Made by a program: the position numbers and the translations under genes. From NCBI RefSeq assembly GCF_016405905.1, contig NZ_JAEFCB010000009.1:124001-188000 (forward strand): a stretch of 64,000 nucleotides of DNA, written 5' to 3'. Positions 16,895 to 29,680 of this stretch are shown one piece after another (the first letter of the stretch is position 1; the number at the start of each line of letters is the position of its first letter). Source of the DNA: Variovorax sp. IB41. GTDB lineage: Bacteria > Pseudomonadota > Gammaproteobacteria > Burkholderiales > Burkholderiaceae_C. A model generated the notes under the pieces. It saw only the letters and a list, made by a program, of their open reading frames with translations. It was not told the origin of the DNA and did no database searches.

Positions 16895-17788
16895 TCAGGC
16901 CTTGGCGGTGTTGCTGCGCGAAGGCCACAGCACCGAGGCGATGGCCACCATCATCAGCGCGACCGCGACCCAGTCCTGCCAGTGCACGACCTCGCCGAGC
17001 CATACCGCGCCACTGAACACGCCGAGCACGGGGATGAACATCACGCTCAAGGTCGAGGCCACCGGCGGCAGTCCGCGCGCGAGGTAGAACCACGCGGCAT
17101 GCGCGAAGCCGAAGATCAGCACCGCGTTGTAGAGGATCGATCCCCAGGTCACCGGGCCCGGCCACTGCCACGGGGTGCGCTCGAAGAGCAGCGAGAGCAC
17201 CGTCATCACCACGGCCGTCATCGCGGTCATCCAGAACGAGAGCGTGAGCGTCGGCAGGCCGATACGCGTGTGGCGCAGGAGCTGCGTGCCCAGCGCCCAT
17301 GTCGCCGCGGCCACCAGTGCCAGGGCCACGTAACCGGGGCGCCCCGCCAGGTCTGTGAGTTCGTGCCACAGCAAAAGGCCCACGCCGACCGCGCAGGCGC
17401 CCACGCCGATCCATGAACGCCGCGTGAGCACGGCGGAGAACAGCACCGCGCCGATCACCGCCGAGAACACCGGCATCGTGTACCCCAGGATCGCCGCACG
17501 CCCGCCCGACAGCGCCTTCACCGCGAGGATGATGCAGGCGTGCCACACGAACATGTTGGTCGCCCCCAGCCACACCAGCTCGGGCCAGGCGCTGCGCGGC
17601 ACGCGGAACGGCACCTTCATCCACACCAGCGCAAGGCCCAGCACCGGCAGGCCCAGCCAGATCGAGATCGCGCGGAACGCGAGCGGCGGATAGTCGGCCA
17701 CGCCGAGCTTCATCACCGGCCAGTTGAAACCCCAGGCGAGGGTCAGGAGGACGAGCAGGACGAACTGGCGCGGGGTGAAGGAGGGCAT
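16895..17788 (-). CDS. EamA-family (drug/metabolite superfamily) transporter
   Basis: 297 residues, almost entirely hydrophobic, with about ten membrane helices arranged as two EamA repeats (residues about 8-140 and 150-285). The opening LLTLAWGFNWPVMKLG is typical of the family. It is an inner-membrane metabolite exporter or importer of unknown substrate. It is convergent with the GntR gene (10-bp gap) and lies 15 bp downstream of uvrA on the same strand, so it may be cotranscribed with uvrA. Confidence 0.85.
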   Translation of the reverse strand: MPSFTPRQFVLLVLLTLAWGFNWPVMKLGVADYPPLAFRAISIWLGLPVLGLALVWMKVPFRVPRSAWPELVWLGATNMFVWHACIILAVKALSGGRAAILGYTMPVFSAVIGAVLFSAVLTRRSWIGVGACAVGVGLLLWHELTDLAGRPGYVALALVAAATWALGTQLLRHTRIGLPTLTLSFWMTAMTAVVMTVLSLLFERTPWQWPGPVTWGSILYNAVLIFGFAHAAWFYLARGLPPVASTLSVMFIPVLGVFSGAVWLGEVVHWQDWVAVALMMVAIASVLWPSRSNTAKA

Positions 17789-17803
17789 GAACAGGCCTGG
17801 GGC

Positions 17804-20920
<3,117 letters not shown>

Positions 20921-20938
20921 GATAGACCGCCGCGGATT

Positions 20939-22318
20939 TCATGGCGAGCGGGCGGTTTCCGGCGGTGCGGGCGTGGGGGCTTCCGCCAGCGGATGCACCG
21001 GCTCGCTGCTGCCGATCGCCTTGCCCACCATATGCTCGGCCAGCGTGTCGTACAGCGGGCGGCTGATCATCCGCGAGACCAGGCTGGCCAGCATCGCCGC
21101 GGCCATGAGGCTGAGCACCATCGAGTGGCCGTCGACCATCTCCATGACGATGATGAACGCGGTGAGCGGCGCCTGCGTCACCGCCGCCAGGAAGCCGGCC
21201 ATGCCCATGGCGATGAGCGCCGGCCCCAGGTCGCTGCTGGCCAGGCGCGCCACCGCGTCGCCGATGCCCGCGCCGATCGACAGCGACGGCGCGAAGATGC
21301 CGCCCGGCACGCCGCACCAGGCCGTGAGCCAGGTGGCCACGAATTTCAGCACCGTGTAGAGCGGCGTGAGCTCGTCGTGGCCCTGCAGCATCTGCTTGAC
21401 CGCCTCCGAGCCCGCGCCGAAGGTGACGCCGCCCGTGACCAGCCCGATGACGGCCACCGCCAGTCCGCCGCAAGCCGCGAAGCGCACCGGAAAGCGCGCC
21501 CGCCAGCGGTTCAGGCGCCCGGGCGCGCCGGTCAGCGAAGCGATCAGCAGCCGCGCGAACAGCCCGCCGGCCGCGCCGCTCAGCACGGTGACCAGGAGGC
21601 CCGGCCAGAGCGCGTCCCAGCCGAGATGAGGCACCCGGATCACGCCGAAATAGCTGGTATTGCCGAAGGCCGACACCGCCACCAGGCCCGCGAGCACGAT
21701 GGCCGTGATGATGAGCCCGCTGGAGCGAGCCTCCAGCCGCCCCGACAGCTCCTCGATGGCGAACACCACGCCCGCCAGCGGCGCATTGAAGGCGGCCGCG
21801 ATGCCGGCCGCCCCGCCCGCCACCAGCAGCGCGCGCCCGTCGATGGTGGTGTTGGGCGAAAGCCAGCGCCGCGCGTGCTGCATCACGCCCGCCGCGACCT
21901 GCACCGACGGCCCTTCGCGTCCGATCGAGAGGCCCGCCGCGAAGCCCGCGACGCCCAGCCCGATCTTGGCGACCGTGAGCCGCAGCGACGCGAAGACGAA
22001 GCGCCGCTCCTCGGGCAGCGCCGGGTGCAGCGCCGCCTTGATCTGCGGAATGCCCGAGCCGCCCGCGCCGGGGAAAAAGCGCAGCGTGAACCACACGATG
22101 GCCGCGGTGATGAGCGGCGTGGTCAGCAGCACCGCCCAGGGCCAGGCGCGGTAGAAGCGATGGAACTGGCCGAAGACCCAGTCGCTCGCAAAGGTGAAGC
22201 CCACCACGAAGAGCCCGGCCGCGATGGCGTAGCCCAGCACGATGGCCCGGTCCAGCCAGACGCGGCCGCCGCGCAACTCGGCGCGCAGATGCTCGAAAAA
22301 GTCAGGTTCTCGGTTCAT
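20939..22318 (-). CDS. clcA: ClC-family chloride channel / H+:Cl- antiporter
   Basis: 459 residues from the ATG at 22316-22318. ClC signature segments are all present: GSGIPQ, GREGPS with the gating glutamate at E135, the FAIEEL segment equivalent to the proton-pathway glutamate, GGIFAPSL, and a C-terminal RPLYD tyrosine. Retention of both glutamates favours an H+-coupled antiporter over a passive channel. It lies 18 bp upstream of uvrA on the same strand and is divergent from ssb, so it separates the uvrA and ssb genes, which are often close neighbours. Confidence 0.92.
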   Translation of the reverse strand: MNREPDFFEHLRAELRGGRVWLDRAIVLGYAIAAGLFVVGFTFASDWVFGQFHRFYRAWPWAVLLTTPLITAAIVWFTLRFFPGAGGSGIPQIKAALHPALPEERRFVFASLRLTVAKIGLGVAGFAAGLSIGREGPSVQVAAGVMQHARRWLSPNTTIDGRALLVAGGAAGIAAAFNAPLAGVVFAIEELSGRLEARSSGLIITAIVLAGLVAVSAFGNTSYFGVIRVPHLGWDALWPGLLVTVLSGAAGGLFARLLIASLTGAPGRLNRWRARFPVRFAACGGLAVAVIGLVTGGVTFGAGSEAVKQMLQGHDELTPLYTVLKFVATWLTAWCGVPGGIFAPSLSIGAGIGDAVARLASSDLGPALIAMGMAGFLAAVTQAPLTAFIIVMEMVDGHSMVLSLMAAAMLASLVSRMISRPLYDTLAEHMVGKAIGSSEPVHPLAEAPTPAPPETARSP

Positions 22319-22434
22319 CGGTGCGGTCCATTCTGGCATCCGGCCGCGATGGCGCAGGCTCCGGCCGACTGCCTTGGGGCACAATCTCCGGTTCTTTTTC
22401 CTCCTCCTTCATCTACTTATCAGGGGCAGTGCAT

Positions 22435-23004
22435 ATGGCATCGGTCAATAAAGTCATCGTCGTCGGCAATCTGGGGCGCGACCCCGAAATGCGTACCTTC
22501 CCGAGCGGCGACCAGGTCGCGAACGTCACAGTGGCCACCACCGATCGCTGGAAAGACAAGCAAAGCGGCGAAATGCGCGAAGCCACCGAATGGCACCGCA
22601 TCGTCTTCAACGGCCGCCTGGCCGAAATCGCCGGCCAGTACCTGCGCAAGGGCTCGCAGGTGTATGTCGAAGGCTCCTTGCGCACGCGCAAGTGGACCGA
22701 CAAGGACGGCATTGAAAAATACACCACCGAAATCCGCGCCGACCAGATGCAGATGCTGGGCAGCCGCCAGGGTCAGGGCGGCCCGTCGGGCGGTCCCGAG
22801 GACGACGGCGGTTATTCGCAAGGCGGTGGTGGTGGCGGTGGCGGCGGCTACTCGCAGGGCGGCAACGGCAACGGCGGCGGTGGTGGCGGCTACGCCCCTC
22901 GCGCGCCCGCAGCGGCACCCCGCGCACCCTCGGCCGCGCCGCGCCAGGCACCGGCCAAGTCGTCGTCGGGCTTCGACGACATGGACGACGACATTCCGTT
23001 CTAA
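22435..23004 (+). CDS. ssb: Single-stranded DNA-binding protein
   Basis: 189 residues. Residues 1-110 are the OB fold (MASVNKVIVVGNLGRDPEMR start), followed by a Gly/Gln/Ser-rich linker with runs of up to nine glycines, a Pro/Ala-rich stretch and the conserved acidic tip DDMDDDIPF. The tip recruits replication and repair partners. Start is the ATG at 22435. The gene is divergent from clcA and uvrA and ends at a strong terminator, so it is monocistronic. Confidence 0.97.
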   Translation: MASVNKVIVVGNLGRDPEMRTFPSGDQVANVTVATTDRWKDKQSGEMREATEWHRIVFNGRLAEIAGQYLRKGSQVYVEGSLRTRKWTDKDGIEKYTTEIRADQMQMLGSRQGQGGPSGGPEDDGGYSQGGGGGGGGGYSQGGNGNGGGGGGYAPRAPAAAPRAPSAAPRQAPAKSSSGFDDMDDDIPF

Positions 23005-23030
23005 GAGCTACTTTTCCAAAGTCGTCGACA

Positions 23031-23063
23031 AAAGGCCCGTGGCAGTATCGCCCGGGCCTTTTT
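23031..23063 (+). terminator. Rho-independent terminator of ssb
   Basis: AAAGGCCCG (23031-23039) pairs with CGGGCCTTT (23053-23061), followed by further T residues. It begins 26 bp after the ssb stop codon. Confidence 0.9.
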
Positions 23064-23262
23064 CGTTGTTCACGCCCTGCAGGACCCAGGCTGCTGGCAG
23101 GTGCGAAATTCAACAACAGGAGCGCCTGTCGCGCGCAAACGTTGTTTGACGCAAAGCCGGCTTGGTCGAGTGGCCGAGCGCCGGGGTTGGGCCGGCAAGC
23201 GCTATCCTGACCCGACAGCGCCCGCCGATGTGTCGCACCCGCTGGCGCCGGCCAGGAGACCC

Positions 23263-24426
23263 ATGCCGAACAGAACGCAACCGACCCCATCCTTTTCGCC
23301 GCGCGATGGCCTCCCGACCCCTGAAATCCTGCGCGGCCGACTGGACCGTTTTGCCCTTGTGGCGCTGGGTTCGTTCTGGCTGACGTTCATCGCGCTCTAT
23401 ACGTTGCACGCTTCGCTCGTGGAGCCCGCGAAGGTCTGGAGCGGCATGGGGCCGCGGGTTGCCATCGCAGCGGCTGGCGCCGCCCTGTCCTGGCTCATGT
23501 ATCTCGTGGTGGAAATAATCTCCGTGCAGGTCTTCGCGCGCAGGATTGCCTGGGTCATTGCCGTCAGTGTTCCAACGGCGATCCTGTTCGCTGCCAGCGA
23601 TGCCCTGATCGGCGGGGTCATCAAGCCTGATCTGTCGATTGCGTGCCCGAACACGGTGCTCTGTACCTGGTCCGACATATGGAAACTCGAGGTCGACAAC
23701 ACCCTGGTCTGGATGTTCGTATTTTCCGCATGGGGCCTGTTGCATCTTTCGTTGCGTTCAGCGATCGAAACGTCCGTCGCCAACGAACGGGCGCACATCG
23801 AGCGGGAGGCGGCACGGATCGCGGAGATCCGCGCTTTGCGCTATCAGATCAATCCGCACTTTCTCTACAACTGCCTCAATTCCCTGACGGCCCTCGTTCG
23901 GCGAAAAGATACCTCTCAAGCGGAGGAAATGATCGGCGATCTGGGGCAATTCATCCGGTTCAGCTTGACGGTCGACGCCGTCGGCGATGTTTCGCTAGAT
24001 AGCGAGGTGGAAATGCAGCAGAGATACCTCGATCTCGAGCAGCGGCGATTTCCCGAGCGGATGAAACTGGAACTGACGGTCGCGCCGGAGGTCGGGGCTG
24101 CCGCGCTGCCTCCGATGATCCTGCAACCGATCGTCGAAAACGCCGTCAAGCACGGGGTCGGCGCCACCAGCAGCACCGTGACGATTTCCATCCACGCCAC
24201 CAGGCAGGGCAGCGACCGCGTCAGCCTCGTCGTCATGAACTCTGCCGAAGCCGGGGCGGACGAAGTGCCGCTGGCGTTGCCGGCGCCGGGCTTGGGAATC
24301 GGGCTGGCCAACGTCTCGGCGCGGCTCGCCGCGCGATTCGGCCCCACGGCCAGTTGCGTGGCCGGGCCCGACGGGCCGCAAGGGTATCGCGTCGAGTTGA
24401 GCTTCCCCTTCACCGCGGTCACGTGA
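23263..24426 (+). CDS. LytS/AlgZ-type sensor histidine kinase
   Basis: 387 residues from the ATG at 23263, with AGGAG just upstream. About four membrane helices occupy residues 25-175. The His_kinase (PF06580) domain then shows the phosphoacceptor H199 in YQINPHFLYN, followed by an HATPase domain with NAVKHG and GLGIGLANV. Kinases of this class pair with LytTR regulators, and the LytTR gene starts at or immediately after this stop codon, so the two are a cognate pair. The signal sensed by the membrane region is unknown. Confidence 0.9.
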   Translation: MPNRTQPTPSFSPRDGLPTPEILRGRLDRFALVALGSFWLTFIALYTLHASLVEPAKVWSGMGPRVAIAAAGAALSWLMYLVVEIISVQVFARRIAWVIAVSVPTAILFAASDALIGGVIKPDLSIACPNTVLCTWSDIWKLEVDNTLVWMFVFSAWGLLHLSLRSAIETSVANERAHIEREAARIAEIRALRYQINPHFLYNCLNSLTALVRRKDTSQAEEMIGDLGQFIRFSLTVDAVGDVSLDSEVEMQQRYLDLEQRRFPERMKLELTVAPEVGAAALPPMILQPIVENAVKHGVGATSSTVTISIHATRQGSDRVSLVVMNSAEAGADEVPLALPAPGLGIGLANVSARLAARFGPTASCVAGPDGPQGYRVELSFPFTAVT

Positions 24427-24428
24427 GC

Positions 24429-25163
24429 ATGGCGTTCACCGCGTTCACCGCGTTGGCCGTCGATGACGAACCTCTCGCGCTCGAGGCGCTTCAGGGCCAC
24501 TGTGCATCCGATGGTCGTGTTCGCCTGATCGCCACCGCCGCCAACGGGATCGAAGCACTCCAGCGCGTCGACGCGCTGCGGCCGGACGCCATATTCCTGG
24601 ACATCGGCATGCCCGGGCTCGGCGGCCTCGAAGTGGCGACAAGGCTGCAGGCCCTGGACAAGCCGCCGTTGGTGGTGTTCGTGACGGCGTACGACCATTT
24701 CGCCGCGGAGGCCTTCGACCTGGCTGTGGCCGACTACATGTTGAAGCCCCTTCGGGCCGAACGCTTCCGCCGTGCGATCGACAAGCTGTCCGACGTCCTG
24801 GGTCAGCGCAAAGGGTCGCTGCCTTGTCAGGCCGACGACCTCTGGTTGCCGCGCCGCGGCACTGTCGTTCGCGTGCCGATCGCCTCGATCGTGCGGGTCG
24901 AAGCTGAGCGCGACTACGCGAAGGTGCACACCGCGCAGGAAGTGTTCATGGTTCGCACGACGATGTCGGCGATAGAAGAACGCCTGCCTGCGGACCGGTT
25001 CGTCCGCATCCACCGTTCGACCATCGTCGCCGTCGATCAGATCGGCACGTGCCGGCATCTCGGAAATGGTGCCTGGGTGGCGGTCGATCTCATGGGCGAA
25101 AGCCGCCCGATCGGCCGGCATTACCTGGGGGCTGTCCGCCAGGCGCTGGGTATCCAGGGCTAG
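24429..25163 (+). CDS. LytTR-family response regulator
   Basis: 244 residues. The receiver (about 5-120) has the acidic pair in VDDEP, phosphoacceptor D58 in FLDIGMPG, and the conserved Lys in LKPLR. The C-terminal LytTR DNA-binding domain covers about 140-240 (RVEAERDYAKVHT, RFVRIHRSTIVA). The ATG at 24429 is used here; a GTG at 24423 that overlaps the kinase stop is an equally coupled alternative. Targets are not visible, but the next gene (DHFR-like reductase) follows after a 197-bp gap in the same direction. Confidence 0.9.
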   Translation: MAFTAFTALAVDDEPLALEALQGHCASDGRVRLIATAANGIEALQRVDALRPDAIFLDIGMPGLGGLEVATRLQALDKPPLVVFVTAYDHFAAEAFDLAVADYMLKPLRAERFRRAIDKLSDVLGQRKGSLPCQADDLWLPRRGTVVRVPIASIVRVEAERDYAKVHTAQEVFMVRTTMSAIEERLPADRFVRIHRSTIVAVDQIGTCRHLGNGAWVAVDLMGESRPIGRHYLGAVRQALGIQG

Positions 25164-25360
25164 CCGGTCGCGCCGGCGAGCGGCGTCTATCGCTGCGGAG
25201 CGTCGCTTGTCGCTCTGAAATTGCGGACCGTGGGTGCCGGCGCACATCATCCGATCCCGTGCAGCCCCCTGCGCACAGCAAACGTTCGAAAGACCTCCTT
25301 CGTGGCTGGGTTCTGTCGAGATCCAAAACTGATTCCGCCAAGCAGCGGAAAGGAACACCA

Positions 25361-25957
25361 ATGCGTAAATTGATTGCCGGCTTCAAGATTTCCCTGGACG
25401 GAAAAATGGAAGGCCCGCAGGGCATGGCCGACTGGGCGGAATCGTGGTCGGAGGACTACGGACTCACGGAGCAAATCGACGCGTGCATCCTCGGCGGAAA
25501 AATGTATCCAGGGTACGAAAACTATTGGAGCGGCCTTCAGCAGGATCCTTACAAGGTCGCATGGATCAAGGGCGTTCCCCCGACGCCGAAAGAGCTGGAA
25601 TGGGCGCGATTTGCGGCACGCACGCCGCACTACGTGCTTTCGCAAAACCAGTCGTCGGCTCGATGGTCCAACACGTCCTTTCTTCGCAACCTGGACGATG
25701 TTGCAGGCCTGAAAAACCAGAGCGGCAAAGACATCTACCTGATGGGGGGCGGGCAGATCGCGATGAGCCTGATCGAGGCGGGCCTGGTCGATGAATTGCG
25801 GCTGCTCGTCCATCCCTTGATCGCCGGCCCGGGCACGTCGTTGTTCGCCACGCCTGTTCAGCGTCGCACGCTCGAGCTCCTGCATGTCAGCCAAGAAGCC
25901 GGCGGGCTCGTGCGGCTCGACTATGCAGTGAAAGCGCTGGTGGCTGCAGCCGCCTGA
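25361..25957 (+). CDS. Dihydrofolate reductase-family (RibD C-terminal-like) protein
   Basis: 198 residues from the ATG at 25361 (GGAAAGGA upstream). It opens with MRKLIAGFKISLDGKMEGP and later has the GGGQIAMSLIEAGLVDELRL segment, both typical of the RibD_C/DHFR-like NADPH-dependent reductases common in environmental bacteria. A true folate or riboflavin role is not supported: there is no deaminase domain and no rib or fol gene nearby. It probably reduces an unknown small molecule. Confidence 0.8.
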   Translation: MRKLIAGFKISLDGKMEGPQGMADWAESWSEDYGLTEQIDACILGGKMYPGYENYWSGLQQDPYKVAWIKGVPPTPKELEWARFAARTPHYVLSQNQSSARWSNTSFLRNLDDVAGLKNQSGKDIYLMGGGQIAMSLIEAGLVDELRLLVHPLIAGPGTSLFATPVQRRTLELLHVSQEAGGLVRLDYAVKALVAAAA

Positions 25958-25981
25958 TGGATGTTGTTCAACCCACGTGGA

Positions 25982-26800
25982 ATGCGCATGACGAATCGTT
26001 TTTCAGCCACTGAAAACGGCAACGGTGAATGGAGATCGGCCCTGTGCGGTGCCGCATCTCGCCTGTTGATTGCGTTCTGCCTCGCCGCCCCATCGATCGG
26101 CAACGCCGAGCCGGCCGGCTCGACGCTCACACCCATGCCCGCCGAGTTGGAAGCGCGCTTCGCGCTCAGCGCGCTGCCTACCCGACTGCGGGATGGCGCG
26201 TCGGTCTATTTGCTCGATCCGGCCAAGGGCTATCGGCTGTCTCGCCAGGGCACCAGCGGCATTGCCTGCCTGGTGCAGCGAACGGCCTGGGAACTGGGCG
26301 AGCACCGCGACGATGTTTATTACGCGCTTTGCTACGACGCAGCAGGCATCGACACCTACCTGAAGGTCATCATGGACACGGCCGCGATGCGGGCCGAGGG
26401 CCTGGGCGCCGCCGAGCTCAAGGCGAAAGTGCTCGGCCGGTTTGCAGACGGCACCTACCGTGCCCCCACCAAAGCCGGCCTGTCCTACATGGTCGCGCCC
26501 CTCATGCGAACCGTGGGGCCTCCCGACATGGCGATCCATACGATGGCGATGCCCCACTTCATGTTCTACGCGCCGGGCGTGAGCAACGCAGACATCGGCG
26601 CCAAACCCGACCTCGCCGACCCGCGCAGCCTCCTGAATCCCTTCATCGATCGACAGGGGAATGCCGAGCAGAGCTACCTGATCCAGATGGTGGGAAAGGC
26701 GGAGAAGGCGCAGATCCTGAACGACGAGAAACGCCTGGTGAAGGATCTCTGCGGCCATCGGTCCTTTCTTTGCCTTCGCGCCGCCGGCCACAAGATGTGA
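25982..26800 (+). CDS. Secreted protein of unknown function
   Basis: 272 residues from the ATG at 25982 (alternatives: ATG 25961 and ATG 25988). A signal peptide is likely: after a polar N-end comes SRLLIAFCLAAPSIGNA, then mature EPAGST. The mature part is soluble, with four cysteines scattered through it and a His-rich stretch (IHTMAMPHFMFYAPG). I do not recognise a family. It is preceded by the DHFR-like gene with a short gap and followed by the AHSA1-type gene, all in one direction, so cotranscription is possible. Confidence 0.6.
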   Translation: MRMTNRFSATENGNGEWRSALCGAASRLLIAFCLAAPSIGNAEPAGSTLTPMPAELEARFALSALPTRLRDGASVYLLDPAKGYRLSRQGTSGIACLVQRTAWELGEHRDDVYYALCYDAAGIDTYLKVIMDTAAMRAEGLGAAELKAKVLGRFADGTYRAPTKAGLSYMVAPLMRTVGPPDMAIHTMAMPHFMFYAPGVSNADIGAKPDLADPRSLLNPFIDRQGNAEQSYLIQMVGKAEKAQILNDEKRLVKDLCGHRSFLCLRAAGHKM

Positions 26801-26871
26801 TGGGCCTGATGCTCGCAATCCACAAGCAGCGGTCTGTGGCCCGCTGCTTGTTCAACAACTTCACTCATCGA

Positions 26872-27366
26872 ATGAATCGACAAATGGCCGTGCCTGAATT
26901 TCCCGCCGATCGCGAGCTTGTCTTCACGCGTCTCATCGATGCGCCACGCGCCAATGTCTGGCGCTGTTGGACCGATGCCGACCTGCTCAAGCGATGGTTC
27001 GCTCCCGCGCCCTTGAAGGTGACGCAGGCCCAAGTCGACGTGCGGCCCGGTGGCATCAGCTGTCTGACCATGCAGTTGCCCGACGGCACCGAGACGCCGA
27101 ACGAAGGCGTCTATCTCGAAGTCATCGAGGGCAGGAAACTGGTTTTCACCGACGCGTTCACCGCGGCCTGGCAACCCAAGGAAGGGGCTCCGTTCATGGT
27201 CGCGACCATCACGCTGGACGATGAAGAGGGCAAGACCCGCTACACCGCCTGCGTGCGCCACTGGTCCACCGACGCCGCACGCCAGCACGAGAACATGGGA
27301 TTCCATTCAGGCTGGGATGCATGTGCGACCCAGCTCGAAGCGCTGGCATCGACACGCTTGGCTTGA
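26872..27366 (+). CDS. SRPBCC / AHSA1-family protein
   Basis: 164 residues from the ATG at 26872; the ATG at 26884 is an alternative. The pattern FTRLIDAPRANVWRCWTDAD, RWFAPAPLK and a C-terminal GWDACATQLEAL is characteristic of the AHSA1-like branch of the START/Bet v1 fold, a hydrophobic-pocket domain often found with small ArsR regulators. No such regulator is present. The function is not known; the name comes from similarity to the C-terminal domain of Hsp90 activator Aha1. Confidence 0.82.
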   Translation: MNRQMAVPEFPADRELVFTRLIDAPRANVWRCWTDADLLKRWFAPAPLKVTQAQVDVRPGGISCLTMQLPDGTETPNEGVYLEVIEGRKLVFTDAFTAAWQPKEGAPFMVATITLDDEEGKTRYTACVRHWSTDAARQHENMGFHSGWDACATQLEALASTRLA

Positions 27367-27682
27367 CCAACGAAGGCCGGGCGTTGCGTGGGTCCTGCAG
27401 CGCTCTCCCTTGGACATTGCCGAGGTGCGTAGACTACGTAAACAAAAATGCCGAAACTCCAGGCCATGTTTACGATCGATAGGACCGCCCTGACCCGAGA
27501 GACCCGCTTTCATCGGGAGCGTTTGCGCCATGTACAAAAAAAGTCACCTGTAAAACCACGGATCCGAACGTCTCCCCTTGCATGACCGAAGCCGCAGCAT
27601 CGCCGCTTCGGACACGCGTTCAGCCCGGGGCCTCCGCGCCCCCCGGCAATGCCCTGAACACCGCCCCGCAGCCCGCGCTCCA
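27367..27682. other. Intergenic region before the NarL-type sensor kinase
   Basis: No convincing gene. CCGAAGC (27586-27592) pairs with GCTTCGG (27605-27611) as a stem-loop about 70 bp before the kinase start. The part from 27430 to 27560 is richer in A/T than its surroundings and includes an A7 run, and is the likely promoter area. The kinase frame is open back to 27578, but that extension shows no protein-like features. Confidence 0.5.
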
Positions 27683-29671
27683 ATGAACATCCCTTTGGTG
27701 CGCCAGCTGCATGCGTGGTTCTTCGAAGGCCTCTCGAAATACCGCGCCGCGCCCCTCTGGGCCAACGTGGTGCTGGCCGTCTCGCTCGCCTTGCTGGCGG
27801 TGATGATCGTCTTCTTCGGCGGATCGTCCGGCGCGCCGGGCGCCGCGGCCACGCAGATCACCCGCGCCGACTGGCAGACCACCGAGGCGCCGGGCTTTCG
27901 CGAACCCTCGCTCACCATGGACAGCCGCGCGCTGCCCGATGCCTGGCACCCCGCCGAACTGCCGCTCTCGCCGCCCATCGAGCTGCTGCGCCAGGCCGAT
28001 GGCCGCGTCTCCGACAGCGCCACGCGCACCACCTGGCTGCGCGTGGCCGTGCGCGAGTTGCCGACGCATGCCGGTCCGCTCGCTCTCTATGGCGTGCGCA
28101 TCAAGACCGACGGCACCATCGCGGTGTATGCCGATGGCCGGCTGGTGCACCGCGCGCAGGAGAACGGGCCGCTGTGGAACAGCACGCGCACGCCGCTGTG
28201 GGTGGTGATCGAGAAGACGCCCGATGCGGTGCCGCTGAAAGAAATCCTCATCCGCCTGGAGCACACGCGCCATGCGCAGGTGGCGGTGTCGCCGCTGTGG
28301 CTCGGGCCGGTCGATGCGCTCAAAGATCGCTACAGCAAGCGCCTGTGGTTCCAGCAGGACCTGCCCGCCATGCTCGGCGCGGCCTTCATGGCCGTGGGCC
28401 TGTTCGCGCTGTTCGTGTGGTTCCGGCGCCGGCATGAAACCGGCTACCTGCTCTTCTTCAACCTCGCGACCACGTCGTTCCTGCGCAGCCTGCACTTCTA
28501 CGTGGGCCTGCCGGTGGCCAACGACTGGTTCGCCTGGCTCACGGTCAATTCGCTGTTCTGGCTGGTCGCGGTGGTGCACTTCGCGCTGCGGCAACTGCAC
28601 GGCCGGCCGCTCAAGTGGCTGACATTTGGCGTCGTCGGGTGGACCGTGCTCACCGGCGTGCTGACGCTGCCGGGCCTGGGCATCCTCACGAACACGCCGC
28701 AGGTCACGCCGCTCATCTACGTCGGCGCGGCCTTCATGGGCGGTGCCGTGGCGCTGGTGGGCGGCATCAGCGCCTGGCGCCGCTCCAACGAGGGGCGGCT
28801 GGTGGCGGTGGGCATCGGCGTGTGCGTGCTGCTGGGCCTCTCGGACTGGTTGCTGCAGAACAACTTCGTGAGCCCCGAGGGCTGGTACCTGGGCGCCTAC
28901 ACCAACGCGGTCACCTTCAGCGTCTTCGGCACGCTCATGTACCGGCGCTACGTCAACGCCATCGCCGAGGTGGAGCTGGTCAACGCGAGCCTGGCCGAGC
29001 GGCTGCGCTCGCGCGAGGCCGAGCTCGACGAAAGCCACCGGCGCCTGCGCGAAGTGGAGCGGCGCCAGACCATCGGCGACGAGCGCCAGCGCCTGATGCA
29101 GGACATGCACGACGGCCTGGGCTCCTCGCTCATCAGCGCGATCCGCTCGGTGGAGAACGGGCGCCTCACCAGCGAGAAGGTGTCGCACATCCTGAAGAGC
29201 TGCCTGGACGACCTGAAGCTCACCATCGATTCGATGGAGCCGCTGGAGGAAGACCTGCTGCTCCTGCTGGCCACGCTGCGCTATCGCCTGGGCGCGCGGC
29301 TGGAGAGTTCCGGCGTCGCGCTGCGGTGGGAGGTGCAGGAGATCCCGCCGATCGAGTGGCTCGACCCGACCAGCGCGCTGCACATCCTGCGCATCGTGCA
29401 GGAGAGCATCGCCAACATCCTGCGCCACACCCGCGCCACCGAGATCCGCGTGGCCACCGTGCCCGAGGGCGAAGGCGTGCGCGTGAACATCCAGGACAAC
29501 GGCCAGGGCTTCGACGTGGACAAGGCGATGGCCGAGGCCGGCGGGCGCGGCATGCAGAACCAGCTGCGCCGCGCGCAAGCCATCGGCGGGGGCGTCAGCT
29601 GGCGCTCGGGGCCGGACGGCACGCTCTTCACGCTGTGGCTGCCGCTGCAGCGCAAGCCGCGCAAGGCCTGA
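27683..29671 (+). CDS. Membrane sensor histidine kinase, NarL-type (HisKA_3), orphan
   Basis: 662 residues from the ATG at 27683. Layout: one membrane helix (about 25-45), an extracytoplasmic domain (about 50-225), roughly seven membrane helices (about 230-425), a coiled coil (about 428-465), then a dimerisation/phosphoacceptor helix with H476 in DMHDGLGSS and an HATPase domain ending in GRGMQNQLRRAQ. The arrangement recalls 7TMR-DISM receptors. No response regulator is encoded next to it, since the following gene is a convergent GFA protein, so its partner (expected to be NarL/FixJ type) must be elsewhere. Confidence 0.85.
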   Translation: MNIPLVRQLHAWFFEGLSKYRAAPLWANVVLAVSLALLAVMIVFFGGSSGAPGAAATQITRADWQTTEAPGFREPSLTMDSRALPDAWHPAELPLSPPIELLRQADGRVSDSATRTTWLRVAVRELPTHAGPLALYGVRIKTDGTIAVYADGRLVHRAQENGPLWNSTRTPLWVVIEKTPDAVPLKEILIRLEHTRHAQVAVSPLWLGPVDALKDRYSKRLWFQQDLPAMLGAAFMAVGLFALFVWFRRRHETGYLLFFNLATTSFLRSLHFYVGLPVANDWFAWLTVNSLFWLVAVVHFALRQLHGRPLKWLTFGVVGWTVLTGVLTLPGLGILTNTPQVTPLIYVGAAFMGGAVALVGGISAWRRSNEGRLVAVGIGVCVLLGLSDWLLQNNFVSPEGWYLGAYTNAVTFSVFGTLMYRRYVNAIAEVELVNASLAERLRSREAELDESHRRLREVERRQTIGDERQRLMQDMHDGLGSSLISAIRSVENGRLTSEKVSHILKSCLDDLKLTIDSMEPLEEDLLLLLATLRYRLGARLESSGVALRWEVQEIPPIEWLDPTSALHILRIVQESIANILRHTRATEIRVATVPEGEGVRVNIQDNGQGFDVDKAMAEAGGRGMQNQLRRAQAIGGGVSWRSGPDGTLFTLWLPLQRKPRKA

Positions 29672-29680
29672 AGCCCGCAC

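Noticed and set aside
22800..22900. GGT/GGC-rich tract in ssb as a possible phase-variation repeat
   Set aside because: Gly-rich linkers are normal in SSB proteins and the codons are mixed (GGT, GGC), so slippage is less likely and the gene is essential.
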